Shown in pieces: positions 29,985 to 38,652 of a stretch of DNA of 64,000 bases. Under the pieces are notes generated by a model. It was given only the letters and a program-made list of their open reading frames with translations, was not told the DNA's origin and did not search any database. Both the position numbers and the translations under genes were made by a program. How positions within the stretch are numbered: position 1 is the first letter of the stretch; each line of letters starts with the position of its first letter. The DNA is from an uncultured Aquimarina sp. (GTDB lineage: Bacteria; Bacteroidota; Bacteroidia; Flavobacteriales; Flavobacteriaceae): the NCBI GenBank assembly GCA_947500505.1, contig CANMSL010000004.1, positions 248,001 to 312,000 of the forward strand, given 5' to 3'.

Positions 29985-30839
29985 TTATGAATGTAATGTT
30001 CCCGCATTGATAACAGGCGTTGCATCTTTATCTCCACACAAAACTACCATTAAATTGCTTACCATAGATGCCTTTTTATCATCGTCAAAATCAATGATCT
30101 TATCCTCTGATAATTGGATCAATGCATCCTCAACCATCCCTACAGCACCTTCTACTATCTTTTTGCGTGCAGCAACAATAGCTACTGCTTGTTGCCTTTT
30201 TAGCATTGAATTAGCTATTTCCGGAGCGTAAGCGAGATATCCAATTCTGCCTTCCATAACTTCGATTCCGGCGATCACTAAACGCTCAGTAATTTCGTTT
30301 TCTAAGGCTTCATTAACTTCATCCAAACCTGATAGCAATGTTATTTCGACTTCACCTTCAGCAAAGTTATCATAAGGATACGAACCAGCAAGTTTTCTGA
30401 CAGCAGCATCTGTTTGAACTCTTACAAAATCCTCATAATGATCTACATCGAATGCTGCCTTATATGTGTCCTTTACTTTCCAAACCAAAATTACATTGAT
30501 TAAAATTGGATTGCCTATTTTATCATTAACTTTTACTCTTTCACTATAAAAATTTCTGGCTCTTAATGAGATTCTCTGTTTTGAAAAAAACGGATTAGCC
30601 CAAAAAAAACCATTTTCCTTTACGGTCCCTTTATAAGCTCCGAAAAGAACCAACACCTTAGAACTATTTGGATTTACTATAAAAAAACCTTTAATAATTA
30701 AGATAATGATAAGTATAGAAATTGTAAACAGAGGATTCTCACTAATTACTAAACCAAAAACAGAACCTCCAATTACTAATAGCAACACAAGCAACATTAA
30801 ATAACCACTAACAACTTTTATATTTTTCTCGTTTTTCAT
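29985..30839 (-). CDS. SPFH/band 7 (stomatin-like) membrane protein
   Basis: 284 residues. Two N-terminal membrane helices (about 10-30 and 36-52) precede a band 7 domain: VNPNSSKVLVLFGAYKGTVKENG, ISLRARNFYSERVKVNDKIGNPI, VDHYEDFVRVQTDAAVRKLAG, then NEITERLVIAGIEVMEGRIGYLAYAPEIA. The C-terminal helix (AVAIVAARKKIVEGAVGMVEDAL) is the oligomerising segment of the family. These proteins form large membrane microdomain assemblies; no NfeD or protease partner is adjacent. The gene leads an operon with the Arc-like regulator. Confidence 0.88.
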   Translation of the reverse strand: MKNEKNIKVVSGYLMLLVLLLVIGGSVFGLVISENPLFTISILIIILIIKGFFIVNPNSSKVLVLFGAYKGTVKENGFFWANPFFSKQRISLRARNFYSERVKVNDKIGNPILINVILVWKVKDTYKAAFDVDHYEDFVRVQTDAAVRKLAGSYPYDNFAEGEVEITLLSGLDEVNEALENEITERLVIAGIEVMEGRIGYLAYAPEIANSMLKRQQAVAIVAARKKIVEGAVGMVEDALIQLSEDKIIDFDDDKKASMVSNLMVVLCGDKDATPVINAGTLHS

Positions 30840-30929
30840 AATAATATCATTTTGATATCACAATAATACGAAAAAAAAATAAATCTATTACTATAACCAA
30901 AGGTTTATCGGCTATAATTTCTAAAACAT

Positions 30930-30960
30930 AAAAAAACGCCCCTATCAGAGGGCGTTTCTC
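30930..30960 (-). terminator. Rho-independent terminator of the hsp20 gene
   Basis: AAACGCCC (30934-30941) pairs with GGGCGTTT (30950-30957) around an 8-base loop. On the minus strand the stem is followed by TTT TTTTATG, giving the U-tract. It lies 37 bases after the hsp20 stop. Confidence 0.85.
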
Positions 30961-30996
30961 GTAACATTAACTAACTAACTTAAACTTCAAATCAAC

Positions 30997-31428
30997 TTAT
31001 GCAATTTCTATTAATCTTTTAGGTTGTACTTTTGCTTCTTCTTTCTTTGGAAGTTTAACTGATAAAATTCCATTATCATAAGAGGCCAAAATATCAACAC
31101 TATTTACAGTATCCGGTAAGGTAAATGAACGCTTAAATGTACTGTAGCTAAACTCTTTTCTAGTGTAATTATCTTTTTCTTCGGTAGTTTCATTTTTAGC
31201 TTCAGAAGAAATTATTAACACATCGTTATCTAATTCTATATTAAAATCATCTTTAACTAATCCTGGTGCTGCTAATTCTATAACAAAATTATCATCGGTT
31301 TCCTGCACATTAACCGCAGGAGTATTATGCCCGAATTTGTTTTCATTAGCAATTCCGCCAAACCAGTCTGTGCTAAAAATGTCATCAAAAATAAATGGTA
31401 ATCTGTCTGTTCTTTTTATTAAGCTCAT
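30997..31428 (-). CDS. Hsp20/alpha-crystallin small heat-shock protein
   Basis: 143 residues from the ATG at 31428 (MSLIKRTDRLPFIFDDIF). The open frame extends 90 bases further upstream, but those codons lie in the promoter region and do not resemble the family. The alpha-crystallin domain spans about residues 35-135: PAVNVQETDDNFVIELAAPGL, DVLIISSEAK, FSYSTFKRSFTLPDTV and the A.Y.NGILSV motif (ASYDNGILSVKLPK). It is an ATP-independent holdase. A pair of GACATTTTGTC palindromes sits 78-121 bases upstream of the start, and a strong terminator follows. Confidence 0.93.
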   Translation of the reverse strand: MSLIKRTDRLPFIFDDIFSTDWFGGIANENKFGHNTPAVNVQETDDNFVIELAAPGLVKDDFNIELDNDVLIISSEAKNETTEEKDNYTRKEFSYSTFKRSFTLPDTVNSVDILASYDNGILSVKLPKKEEAKVQPKRLIEIA

Positions 31429-31505
31429 TGTATTATATTTTAAAGTTATTTTATGTTTTAAATTCAATGAGTATATAGCAAATAGAATTCCATTGTTATT
31501 TAAAA

Positions 31506-31549
31506 GACATTTTGTCACTTTTAACTATATCTAAAATGACATTTTGTCA
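31506..31549. promoter_or_regulatory. Twin palindrome GACATTTTGTC upstream of hsp20
   Basis: GACATTTTGTC at 31506-31516 and TGACATTTTGTCA at 31537-31549 are near-identical palindromes with centres 32 bases apart (about three helical turns). A third half site TGACAAAA occurs near 31567. They lie upstream of the chosen hsp20 start, so they are candidate operators or activator sites for stress control. They do not match CIRCE. The function is inferred. Confidence 0.55.
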
Positions 31550-31587
31550 AATTATTCCATTTATTTATGACAAAAGGATAGAAAACG

Positions 31588-31616
31588 TAAACCTCTAAGC
31601 CTGTCTTAGAGGTTTA
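31588..31616 (-). terminator. Terminator-like hairpin after the terB-like gene
   Basis: A perfect 12-bp stem TAAACCTCTAAG (31588-31599) / CTTAGAGGTTTA (31605-31616) with a 5-base loop, 32 bases past the stop of the TerB-like gene. The U-tract on the minus strand is weak (CGTTTTC). Confidence 0.65.
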
Positions 31617-31648
31617 TGTTCTATCGATATTTGATATAAATTACGTGG

Positions 31649-32050
31649 TTAATTATAAAATCTAGCGAAAATCGCTATCAATTCTTTTGGTGGAATCACC
31701 TTATTGGGATACTTGTTCATTTCTTTTAGTACAGTATCTATCGCTTCTGGTCGCAGTCCCATATGCAGTCCCAATTCCTTGATTTTATGCAACTCTGACT
31801 GTGTCGTTTCCTGATCCACGTTCATCAACAAAACTAATCGATGAAACTGAAGGATTCTTTGTGACTCAGGCTGAAGATTTTTCTTTTCTGCACTATTTCT
31901 CACTAAATGACCGATCTCTTCTTCTGTTATCTCTAGCTGAGAAGCTACTGCCAGAATAAAATTATATTCCTCATCTTTTATTTTTTTATCTACTTTTGCA
32001 AATTCAATCATTTCTGATAACAGGCTTAATTTCTCTTCCTTACTATACAT
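31649..32050 (-). CDS. TerB-like protein
   Basis: 133 residues, all helical. KLSLLSEMIEFAKVDKKIKDEEYNFILAVA and LEITEEEIGHLV match the TerB domain (tellurite-resistance B fold) with the conserved acidic D-G/K-x-I-x-x-x-E metal site. FHRLVLLMNVDQETTQSELHKIKELGL gives the second repeat of the fold. No other ter genes are present, so tellurite resistance should not be assumed; stand-alone TerB proteins are common and uncharacterised. Confidence 0.8.
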   Translation of the reverse strand: MYSKEEKLSLLSEMIEFAKVDKKIKDEEYNFILAVASQLEITEEEIGHLVRNSAEKKNLQPESQRILQFHRLVLLMNVDQETTQSELHKIKELGLHMGLRPEAIDTVLKEMNKYPNKVIPPKELIAIFARFYN

Positions 32051-32144
32051 TGGTAATTCTTATATTTAAAGAATACAAATATCTTATAAAGATTTTTGTT
32101 ATATAACATATACAATATTTTTTTCGCGAACTCAATTAATAAAG

Positions 32145-32152
32145 TACCTTTG
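32145..32152 (+). promoter_or_regulatory. -7 promoter element (TACCTTTG) abutting the DUF1456 start
   Basis: TACCTTTG fits TAnnTTTG exactly but ends only four bases before the ATG at 32157. If used, transcription would begin at or just past the start codon, giving a leaderless or nearly leaderless message. No good -33 TTG is visible. Confidence 0.45.
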
Positions 32153-32156
32153 CCTT

Positions 32157-32420
32157 ATGGGATTGACGAACAATGATATATTTAAAAAATTACGAGTAGC
32201 TCACAAATTGCGTGATGATGAAATCGTAAAAATCTGTTCTTTAGTAGATTTTAAAGTTTCTAAAAGTGAGCTTGGGGCTATTTTCAGAAATGAAAACCAT
32301 CCCAAATATATGGAATGTGGAGATCAGATTTTGCGTAATTTCCTAAATGGGCTGATCATACATCTTAGAGGGCCAATGCCTGAGAAAAAAGCCACACCAT
32401 CTGGCAATAATAAAAGCTAA
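32157..32420 (+). CDS. DUF1456 family protein (single-repeat YehS-like)
   Basis: 87 residues. LTNNDIFKKLRVAHKLRDDEIVKICSLVDFKVSKSELGAIFRNENHPKYMECGDQILRNFLNGLIIHLRG is the DUF1456 repeat. E. coli YehS has two copies (about 156 residues); this protein has one, plus a short polar tail. Function unknown. The family start (M-x-NND) agrees with the ATG at 32157 although the -7 element is only four bases upstream. Confidence 0.85.
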   Translation: MGLTNNDIFKKLRVAHKLRDDEIVKICSLVDFKVSKSELGAIFRNENHPKYMECGDQILRNFLNGLIIHLRGPMPEKKATPSGNNKS

Positions 32421-32494
32421 GTATTAACTTCAAAAATAAATGCTTAATTTGGATGAGGCAATAATTAATATACTCAACAAGCTATTAAGTATCT

Positions 32495-34099
32495 ATGCTC
32501 ACAAAACAGGAAAAACAGATATTTCGTAAAGAATTATTCAGGCATTTAGATGGTATAGCTATCGCTCCTGTAGCTTTTTCTTTATATAGAAATAAAATCA
32601 CTGACTACCTTTTACTCCGTAAAACTGTAACAGTTTCAGAGGTTGCAAAAGAGTTTAACGGAAACGACGGATATCTTAATATTGGGCTAAGAATGTTATC
32701 CTCACAAGGGTGGTTAGCTTATAAAATCGAACACGATTCCATATTTATTTCCATAAACAAAAGCTCTAAGGTAGCATTTGATCATTTTTATCTGTATGAA
32801 GGTGTTGTAGATCTTTTAGAATATTCTGGCGAGTTCCATCCCAGGAAATTTGAATTAGAGCCTTTTCAGAAATTAGAAAAACTCTTTAAAGCCTATCAAA
32901 ATAGATTAAACCTAACTCCTTCCGAAGATCAATTAACCAATACGATACAACTTCAAATTCTAAAACATATAGAAGGTATTCTAGCCGGCCCTACAGTTGT
33001 TCATCTCGGTATGGGCGGTATGTTTCATAAATATTTTATGGAAGCTTCTTTTAGAGCAGATGAATTTCATCATTTTCCTGATAGTTTTGATACCATACTT
33101 ACTTTTTTGAGTTACCTGGGATGGTTTAGTAAGAATAAAGAAAATTACACATTTACCGCCAAAGGTTTATTTTTTGCTAAACGAGCAACTGCATATGGTG
33201 TAACCGTTTCTTACATTCCTATGTTTAGACATATGGATGAACTATTATTAGGTAATCCGGAAATGTTATGGAATACTGAAGAAGATGAAAATGAGAAGCA
33301 TGTAGACCGGGAAATGAATGTTTGGGGAAGTGGTGGAGCCCACATTACTTATTTTAAAAGAATTGATGAAATCATTATAAGTTTATTTAATAGGCCTTTG
33401 GGGAAACAGCCCAAAGGAATTCTGGATATGGGTTGTGGAAATGGTGCCTTCTTAATTCATCTCTTTGAAATCATATCCTCTAAAACATTAAGAGGAAAAC
33501 ATCTGGATGAGTATCCCTTATTTTTAGTAGGTGCTGATTATAACATAGCCGCTCTTAAAGTAACCAGAGCCAATTTGATTCAGGCAGATATTTGGGCAAA
33601 AGTAATTTGGGGTGATATAAGCGATCCTGATCTTTTGGAAAAAGATCTAAAAGAAAACTATACCATAGCACTAAAGGATTTATTATCTGTACGAACTTTT
33701 CTGGATCATAATAGGATCTGGAGTGAACCTGTTTCAAAATTAGACGCCCCCAGCACTTCTACGGGAGCATTTGCCTTCAGAGGAAAGTTGTTAAAAAATG
33801 ATGATGTAGAACGCAATCTTAAGGACCATTTTAAAAAATGGGCATCACATATCGCTAAGTTCGGATTGATTATCATCGAATTACACACCATTTCTCCCAG
33901 CATAGCTGCTAAAAATATTGGAAAAACAGCTGCTACGGCTTATGATGCGACTCACGGATTTTCTGATCAATATATTTTAGAAATCGAATCTTTTCTTAAA
34001 ATCATCAATGAAGTTGGATTAATAAGTGATCCCATATATTTTTCTAAATTTCCGGATTCTGATTTGGCAACTGTGAGTATACATTACATAACTGGATAA
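32495..34099 (+). CDS. Class I SAM-dependent methyltransferase with duplicated N-terminal domain
   Basis: 534 residues, cytoplasmic. Residues about 16-130 (HLDGIAIAPVAFSLYRNKI, then LNIGLRMLSSQGWLAYKIEH) and about 154-260 (HIEGILAGPTVVHLGMGGMF, then DTILTFLSYLGWFSKNKENY) look like two copies of a winged-helix dimerisation-type domain. A Rossmann methyltransferase follows: motif I ILDMGCGNGAFL, FLVGADYNIAALKVTRANL and the later IIIELHTISPS. The layout resembles the AprA-type/polyketide-associated methyltransferases. No polyketide or peptide synthase gene is nearby, so it may work on a diffusible substrate. The substrate is unknown. Confidence 0.75.
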   Translation: MLTKQEKQIFRKELFRHLDGIAIAPVAFSLYRNKITDYLLLRKTVTVSEVAKEFNGNDGYLNIGLRMLSSQGWLAYKIEHDSIFISINKSSKVAFDHFYLYEGVVDLLEYSGEFHPRKFELEPFQKLEKLFKAYQNRLNLTPSEDQLTNTIQLQILKHIEGILAGPTVVHLGMGGMFHKYFMEASFRADEFHHFPDSFDTILTFLSYLGWFSKNKENYTFTAKGLFFAKRATAYGVTVSYIPMFRHMDELLLGNPEMLWNTEEDENEKHVDREMNVWGSGGAHITYFKRIDEIIISLFNRPLGKQPKGILDMGCGNGAFLIHLFEIISSKTLRGKHLDEYPLFLVGADYNIAALKVTRANLIQADIWAKVIWGDISDPDLLEKDLKENYTIALKDLLSVRTFLDHNRIWSEPVSKLDAPSTSTGAFAFRGKLLKNDDVERNLKDHFKKWASHIAKFGLIIIELHTISPSIAAKNIGKTAATAYDATHGFSDQYILEIESFLKIINEVGLISDPIYFSKFPDSDLATVSIHYITG

Positions 34100-34211
34100 T
34101 AAAATCTACTGAAAATCCACAATGCTCAGATAGGAATGATATATTCTTTTAAAATATGATTGTTCTCCCCGAACTATCTAAACAAAATATATGTCGTCCG
34201 AATAGAAAGTT

Positions 34212-34724
34212 TTACGCCGCTTGTTCAAAAGCGATATAATTAACAAGCTTTCCTCGCTTATCGCGAACAGGAAAACCTTTAATATGACACACATAAGTAG
34301 ATTTATCTTTTTTATAATTTACAATAGACACCTCAAACGGTTCTTGTCTATCTATTGCTGAACTTATGACCTTTAAAGTTTTAGAATCTGATTTCTCACC
34401 TTGAAACATTTTAGGAGATTTTCCTATGACTTCTTCGGGACTATATCCACTCATTTTCTCAATATTATGGGTAGCATATACTATTTCAAGATCTGTATTA
34501 GTTATAACGATTACGGATTTATTATGAACGAGCTCCTTATGAATAATATTTTCAAAATCCCATTTTTTGGTAATTTTACCCAAAAAATCTAAATCATTCT
34601 TGAAACTATTAAAAAGCCAATTGTGTTCTCCATAAAACTCCCAAGAAGAAAGTGGTAAAACAAGTGCAGGAATCGTATCATAATATTCTGCCATCATTTT
34701 ATCATAAGCCTCAAACTCTTTCAT
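34212..34724 (-). CDS. PAS-domain protein (LOV-like without the cysteine)
   Basis: 170 residues from the ATG at 34724; an ATG at 34742 is less likely because the -7 element TAAATTTG (34740-34747, minus strand) overlaps it. The first 75 residues are helical and unassigned. Residues about 70-170 are a PAS domain: VIVITNTDLEIVYATHNIEKMSGYSPEEVIGKSPKMFQGEKSDSKTL and VNYKKDKSTYVCHIKGFPVRDKRGKLVNYIAFEQ. The arrangement looks like a LOV domain, but where LOV has GRNCRFLQ this has GKSPKMFQG, so the photoactive cysteine is absent. No output domain. Two ATTGAACAAAAGTTAA repeats lie upstream. Confidence 0.8.
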   Translation of the reverse strand: MKEFEAYDKMMAEYYDTIPALVLPLSSWEFYGEHNWLFNSFKNDLDFLGKITKKWDFENIIHKELVHNKSVIVITNTDLEIVYATHNIEKMSGYSPEEVIGKSPKMFQGEKSDSKTLKVISSAIDRQEPFEVSIVNYKKDKSTYVCHIKGFPVRDKRGKLVNYIAFEQAA

Positions 34725-34769
34725 AACGTTTGTTTTCAACAAATTTATTGATTAAAACTATAATTGATC

Positions 34770-34808
34770 ATTGAACAAAAGTTAATTAAACAATTGAACA
34801 AAAGTTAA
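34770..34808. repeat. 16-bp direct repeat ATTGAACAAAAGTTAA
   Basis: Exact copies at 34770-34785 and 34793-34808, 23 bases apart (about two helical turns), in the short gap between the TonB receptor stop and the PAS gene. The position upstream of the PAS -7 element suggests tandem sites for a regulator; unproven. Confidence 0.6.
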
Positions 34809-34820
34809 AACTCATATCAA

Positions 34821-37292
34821 TCACCATCTGAATTGTAATGTGGTATACCAAGTTAAAGGATCAGATGGTATAATTCCGGGACCTGGATATCCTGTAGCTC
34901 TTTGCGTAAAATAACTCTCATCTAAAAGATTATTAATTCCGGTTTCTAATTTAAACTTCTTATAGGTATAAGAAAAAGATACATCTAGAATAGAATAAGA
35001 TGGTATCTCACCAATGATTCCATTTCTATTATCTCCATCCAATGCTACAGAAGCATTAGAAACATCGGTAAATTGCTCAGAAAGGTATGTGTATTGAATG
35101 CCTGCTAGAAAGTTCTTATAGCCAAATTTAAGTCCAGTTTTTAGGTTAATCTCTGGTATAAACTCTACTTTGTTTCCTTCTACTCCCGAGAGATCAGATG
35201 CTGTATATTCTGAACTGGTAAAAGAAGTATTAGCAAAAAGATTTAATCTATAATTTTCATTATCTCCAGAAAATGTATTCCAAATATTCCAATCCACAAA
35301 ACTCTCTACTCCATAAATAAATGCATCTCCAATATTTCCTCTTACTCGTTCAGCCCTATCATTAAAAACAATACCTATTCTATTATCATACACTAATCCA
35401 AAAACACTCACATCATATGACAACATATTGTTTAGTCTGCCTCTTATTCCAATATCCGCGGTAAAGCCTTCTTCATCTCCTATGTTCGGGTCAACTCTAA
35501 ATGTGGGACTTACTACTCTTATATCACTAAAAGTGATAGATCTATAGTTTTGCGAAACATTCACATAAGTTTCTAGAGAATTATTAAGCTTATAATTAGA
35601 CCCAATTCCGAAAAGAAAAAAAGATCGATCTAATTCTCTATTATCCGTTTCTATGTTATTAGCAATAGGGTTACCTGCATTATCAAATACTACATCATTA
35701 AAAGTTCCCTCACTCTCTGTTTTAATATATTCAAATCTAAATCCTGGAGTAACAGAAAACTTCTCCGATAGTTTGAAAATATTTTCTCCAAAAACAGCGA
35801 GGTTAACATTAGGAAAATCAAAGGAAGATTGATTAGGGTAATCAGGAAAAGTCTCATCCTGAAAGTCAAAATTAGGACCAGACCCAAGACCTCCTGACCC
35901 TTGTCTAGAATCATTGGACGCTTTATAAAACTTCGAACCGATAAGAAAAACAGATTCCTTATCCAACAAATCATACCTAGTAAGTAATCTTGCCTCTGCT
36001 CCCCAATTTCTAAAATTATCAACGATAAGATCTCTAGAATTTACAAAATTACCAGATCCATCCATTTCATCCACGTCTGTAATAGGATTTGAATTAAGAC
36101 TACCAGGAATTCCTCTAAAACCTACTGCAGACCTAGAAGCATCCAAACCAAATAGATTAAGACTAAAATCTGTCTTATCAGAAAATTCGTGCTCTAATTT
36201 TAAAGAAAATAATTTCCAATTTACATCAAACCAATTCCTAGTTCTATTACTAAATGTAGGATCTAAATTAAATTGTGTGTCTGTTAAACCACCAGGTTGT
36301 TTGGCCAAATAGTCTAAATAGGTAAGCTCCCCGATCAACTTGGTTCTATCCGATAATTGATACCCCAAATGAACATAGGCATTCTTAGAATCAAATTCCG
36401 AGTTAGCTCTAAACCCATCACCTTGCTTATAATTAAAATAGGTATAATAACTAAACCTACCAACTGCACCTCCTAAACTGTTGAAACTGGTAAAAAGATT
36501 ATATGAACCTAAAGTTTGACGAGATACCAACTCTATTTTCTTATTTGGATTTGGTCTTTTCATTTTAAAATTCAACAAGCCTCCAAACTGTGTTCCATAT
36601 TGTAATGAAGCAGCTCCTCGCACGACTTGAATTTCTTCAATAGCTTCTGCAGGTGGCGTATAATAGCTCTCAGGATATCCAAGCACATCTGCGCTAATAT
36701 CATATCCATTCTGACGGGTATTGAAATTTGCAGTACGATTAGGATCCAAACCTCTACCTCCTATATTAAGTTGTAATCCACCGGTACTATTCTCATAAAT
36801 ATTTAATCCAGCAACCTGGGCATAAATTTGCCTTGCATTATTAGAAGCTAAATTACCCTGGACATTACTTAATAAAACCACCTCACTTTTCTTACCGGCA
36901 TATATTGCTGTGCCTTCTACAGGTTTTAACCGCTTAAGCCCGAAAACTTTTTCTTTACGCTGTTTGATAATGACTTCTGACAGCTCTTCCCCCAAAGGTT
37001 TTAACACAAGGGTTATTTCTGTATCTCCGGTAACACTAACTGATTGCTCTAAAATTTCATAATCAAAGCTAAAAACAGATAAATAGTTACCACCTTGCTC
37101 CACATCTACAAATTCGAAACTACCATCTCCTCTTGTAATTGTATGTTCTCCGGTAGATCTATTATATATCTCCGCACCTTGAATTGGTCGATTATTTTCA
37201 CTTACAACAATCCCCTTAATCTTGTATTGCGCCGATACAACTGTAGTTAATAGTAAAAAAAGCACAACTACTTTACAATCCCTTAATCTCAT
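34821..37292 (-). CDS. TonB-dependent receptor (siderophore/FecA-like)
   Basis: About 823 residues from the ATG at 37292 (MRLRDCKVVVLFLLLTTVVS signal peptide); the frame runs upstream to 37364, but that part overlaps the HTTM gene. Domains: carboxypeptidase-like (about 25-110, YKIKGIVVSENNRPIQGAEI), plug (NARQIYAQVAGLNIYENSTG, EEIQVVRGAASLQYGTQFGG), barrel ending in LTWYTTLQFRW. The GAASLQYGTQFGG and RSITFSDIRVVSPTFRVDPN segments are typical of FecA-type iron-chelate receptors. It is the last gene of a four-gene operon with DUF4856, imelysin and HTTM proteins and overlaps the HTTM gene by 20 bases. Confidence 0.9.
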   Translation of the reverse strand: MRLRDCKVVVLFLLLTTVVSAQYKIKGIVVSENNRPIQGAEIYNRSTGEHTITRGDGSFEFVDVEQGGNYLSVFSFDYEILEQSVSVTGDTEITLVLKPLGEELSEVIIKQRKEKVFGLKRLKPVEGTAIYAGKKSEVVLLSNVQGNLASNNARQIYAQVAGLNIYENSTGGLQLNIGGRGLDPNRTANFNTRQNGYDISADVLGYPESYYTPPAEAIEEIQVVRGAASLQYGTQFGGLLNFKMKRPNPNKKIELVSRQTLGSYNLFTSFNSLGGAVGRFSYYTYFNYKQGDGFRANSEFDSKNAYVHLGYQLSDRTKLIGELTYLDYLAKQPGGLTDTQFNLDPTFSNRTRNWFDVNWKLFSLKLEHEFSDKTDFSLNLFGLDASRSAVGFRGIPGSLNSNPITDVDEMDGSGNFVNSRDLIVDNFRNWGAEARLLTRYDLLDKESVFLIGSKFYKASNDSRQGSGGLGSGPNFDFQDETFPDYPNQSSFDFPNVNLAVFGENIFKLSEKFSVTPGFRFEYIKTESEGTFNDVVFDNAGNPIANNIETDNRELDRSFFLFGIGSNYKLNNSLETYVNVSQNYRSITFSDIRVVSPTFRVDPNIGDEEGFTADIGIRGRLNNMLSYDVSVFGLVYDNRIGIVFNDRAERVRGNIGDAFIYGVESFVDWNIWNTFSGDNENYRLNLFANTSFTSSEYTASDLSGVEGNKVEFIPEINLKTGLKFGYKNFLAGIQYTYLSEQFTDVSNASVALDGDNRNGIIGEIPSYSILDVSFSYTYKKFKLETGINNLLDESYFTQRATGYPGPGIIPSDPLTWYTTLQFRW

Positions 37293-38634
37293 CTTTAAAT
37301 GGAATAATCCATGTTTTATGTTTAAATGACTCTTTTTGTTTTCCAAGATCCACTTTGGGATCAATATATTGACTACTTAATCTACCATTAAGTGCTACAT
37401 AACTTTCTACAAATACCTGTACATTTTGATGTCCTTGATTCTCAAAATGAGTTTTAAGAAAATGTGCATACTCTAGTATAAAATCAGGCTGTGTAGCCAT
37501 CTGTTTTTGCTGAAAAGATGTTAAAAAATCATCATTATCCACATAAAACCGTTTTCCTGTTTCCTTATCTACAATCTTAAAATTAGCATACCCCGCTTTC
37601 TCCATCAGCATCACTCTCCATGAAAAACGATAACCTTCTTCTGTCCAGAACAATTCTCCAGGGTATAACACATAACGAAACGGCAAAAGTAATTGAACTA
37701 CAAAAAAGAATGCTAACAGTGTAGTAAGCAGTTTAATTTGATATGGAAAGAAGCGCAAAGACTTATTCGTATCAAAATTCGCTTTATTTATTCTAAATAT
37801 CTTAGAAATAAAATGTAATATTCCATGATGAACATTGCTATCAAAAAATATTAATGTAGCAACTATCATTATATAAGGAAACATTCCTATAGGGAAAAGC
37901 ACTCTTGTTAACACATGAAAAACAACTACCAGCACAAATGCAAAAACTCTAGTCTTTCTAAATAGTAACAAAAATGGAATTGACAAATCATAAATCGCAC
38001 CAGTATAACTAAATATATAATGTAACCATTCCTGATGCATAAGACCTCCGATTAACGGAACATCAAATTTAGAAGGTAGCCAAATTTTAAGTGGCATAGC
38101 GTTTACTAGCCAATCAGAATTTAATTTCGCCAAACCTGCATAGAAATACACAATAGTTAATAATAATTTTATAGTATCAATTGTCCAGACCGGAATTTGC
38201 TGAAATGATTTTTTTTTTAACCTTGCATCTAGTGAATAATAAGCGTTTGCAGGTAAAAAAATTAATAAAAAACTAAGTATACTTATAAAATAATAGTGAT
38301 TAAGATACGTAGTCTTATCCATTAATTCGATATAGGTAAAGCTTAGAAAGAAGGTGATCATTGCTATTCTGTACTTATACCCTATGGCTATAAATATGGC
38401 TGAAATCCCACATAAAGCAAAGATCAAATATGTATAATTTCCTAAAGGTTTAATAAAATCAAACCCATAATATGAGAAGAAAAAGGAAGGCTGGACATAC
38501 AACTTATCTATCCAACCGTAACTCCAAAAACGAATAATACTAACGAACATCATTAAGCCAAAAAAAATACGAAAGACTGCAAGTGGTGCAGCCTCTGTAT
38601 TTTTTTTAAGATATTCATTTGGTTGAAATTTCAT
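37273..38634 (-). CDS. HTTM-domain membrane protein (vitamin-K-carboxylase-like)
   Basis: 453 residues with several membrane helices. TEAAPLAVFRIFFGLMMFVSIIRFWSYGWID is the HTTM opening motif, followed by NHYYFISILSFLLIFLPANAYYSLDA and YFYAGLAKLNSDWLVNAMPLKIW, which are typical of bacterial homologues of gamma-glutamyl carboxylase. The C-terminal domain (RFSWRVMLMEKAGYANFKIVDKETGKRFYVD) is soluble. The biochemical role in bacteria is unproven. Here it sits between an imelysin lipoprotein and a TonB receptor in an iron-type operon, a context that suggests involvement in ligand handling. Confidence 0.85.
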   Translation of the reverse strand: MKFQPNEYLKKNTEAAPLAVFRIFFGLMMFVSIIRFWSYGWIDKLYVQPSFFFSYYGFDFIKPLGNYTYLIFALCGISAIFIAIGYKYRIAMITFFLSFTYIELMDKTTYLNHYYFISILSFLLIFLPANAYYSLDARLKKKSFQQIPVWTIDTIKLLLTIVYFYAGLAKLNSDWLVNAMPLKIWLPSKFDVPLIGGLMHQEWLHYIFSYTGAIYDLSIPFLLLFRKTRVFAFVLVVVFHVLTRVLFPIGMFPYIMIVATLIFFDSNVHHGILHFISKIFRINKANFDTNKSLRFFPYQIKLLTTLLAFFFVVQLLLPFRYVLYPGELFWTEEGYRFSWRVMLMEKAGYANFKIVDKETGKRFYVDNDDFLTSFQQKQMATQPDFILEYAHFLKTHFENQGHQNVQVFVESYVALNGRLSSQYIDPKVDLGKQKESFKHKTWIIPFKDEIKGL

Positions 38635-38652
38635 AAGAGAACGAGATTACAT

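Noticed and set aside
31429..31518. Upstream in-frame extension of hsp20 (30 extra codons)
   Set aside because: These codons do not look like the family and reach into the palindrome region; the ATG at 31428 fits Hsp20 proteins.
31649..32050. Tellurite-resistance operon
   Set aside because: Only an isolated TerB-like gene is present; terC, terD and terZ are absent.
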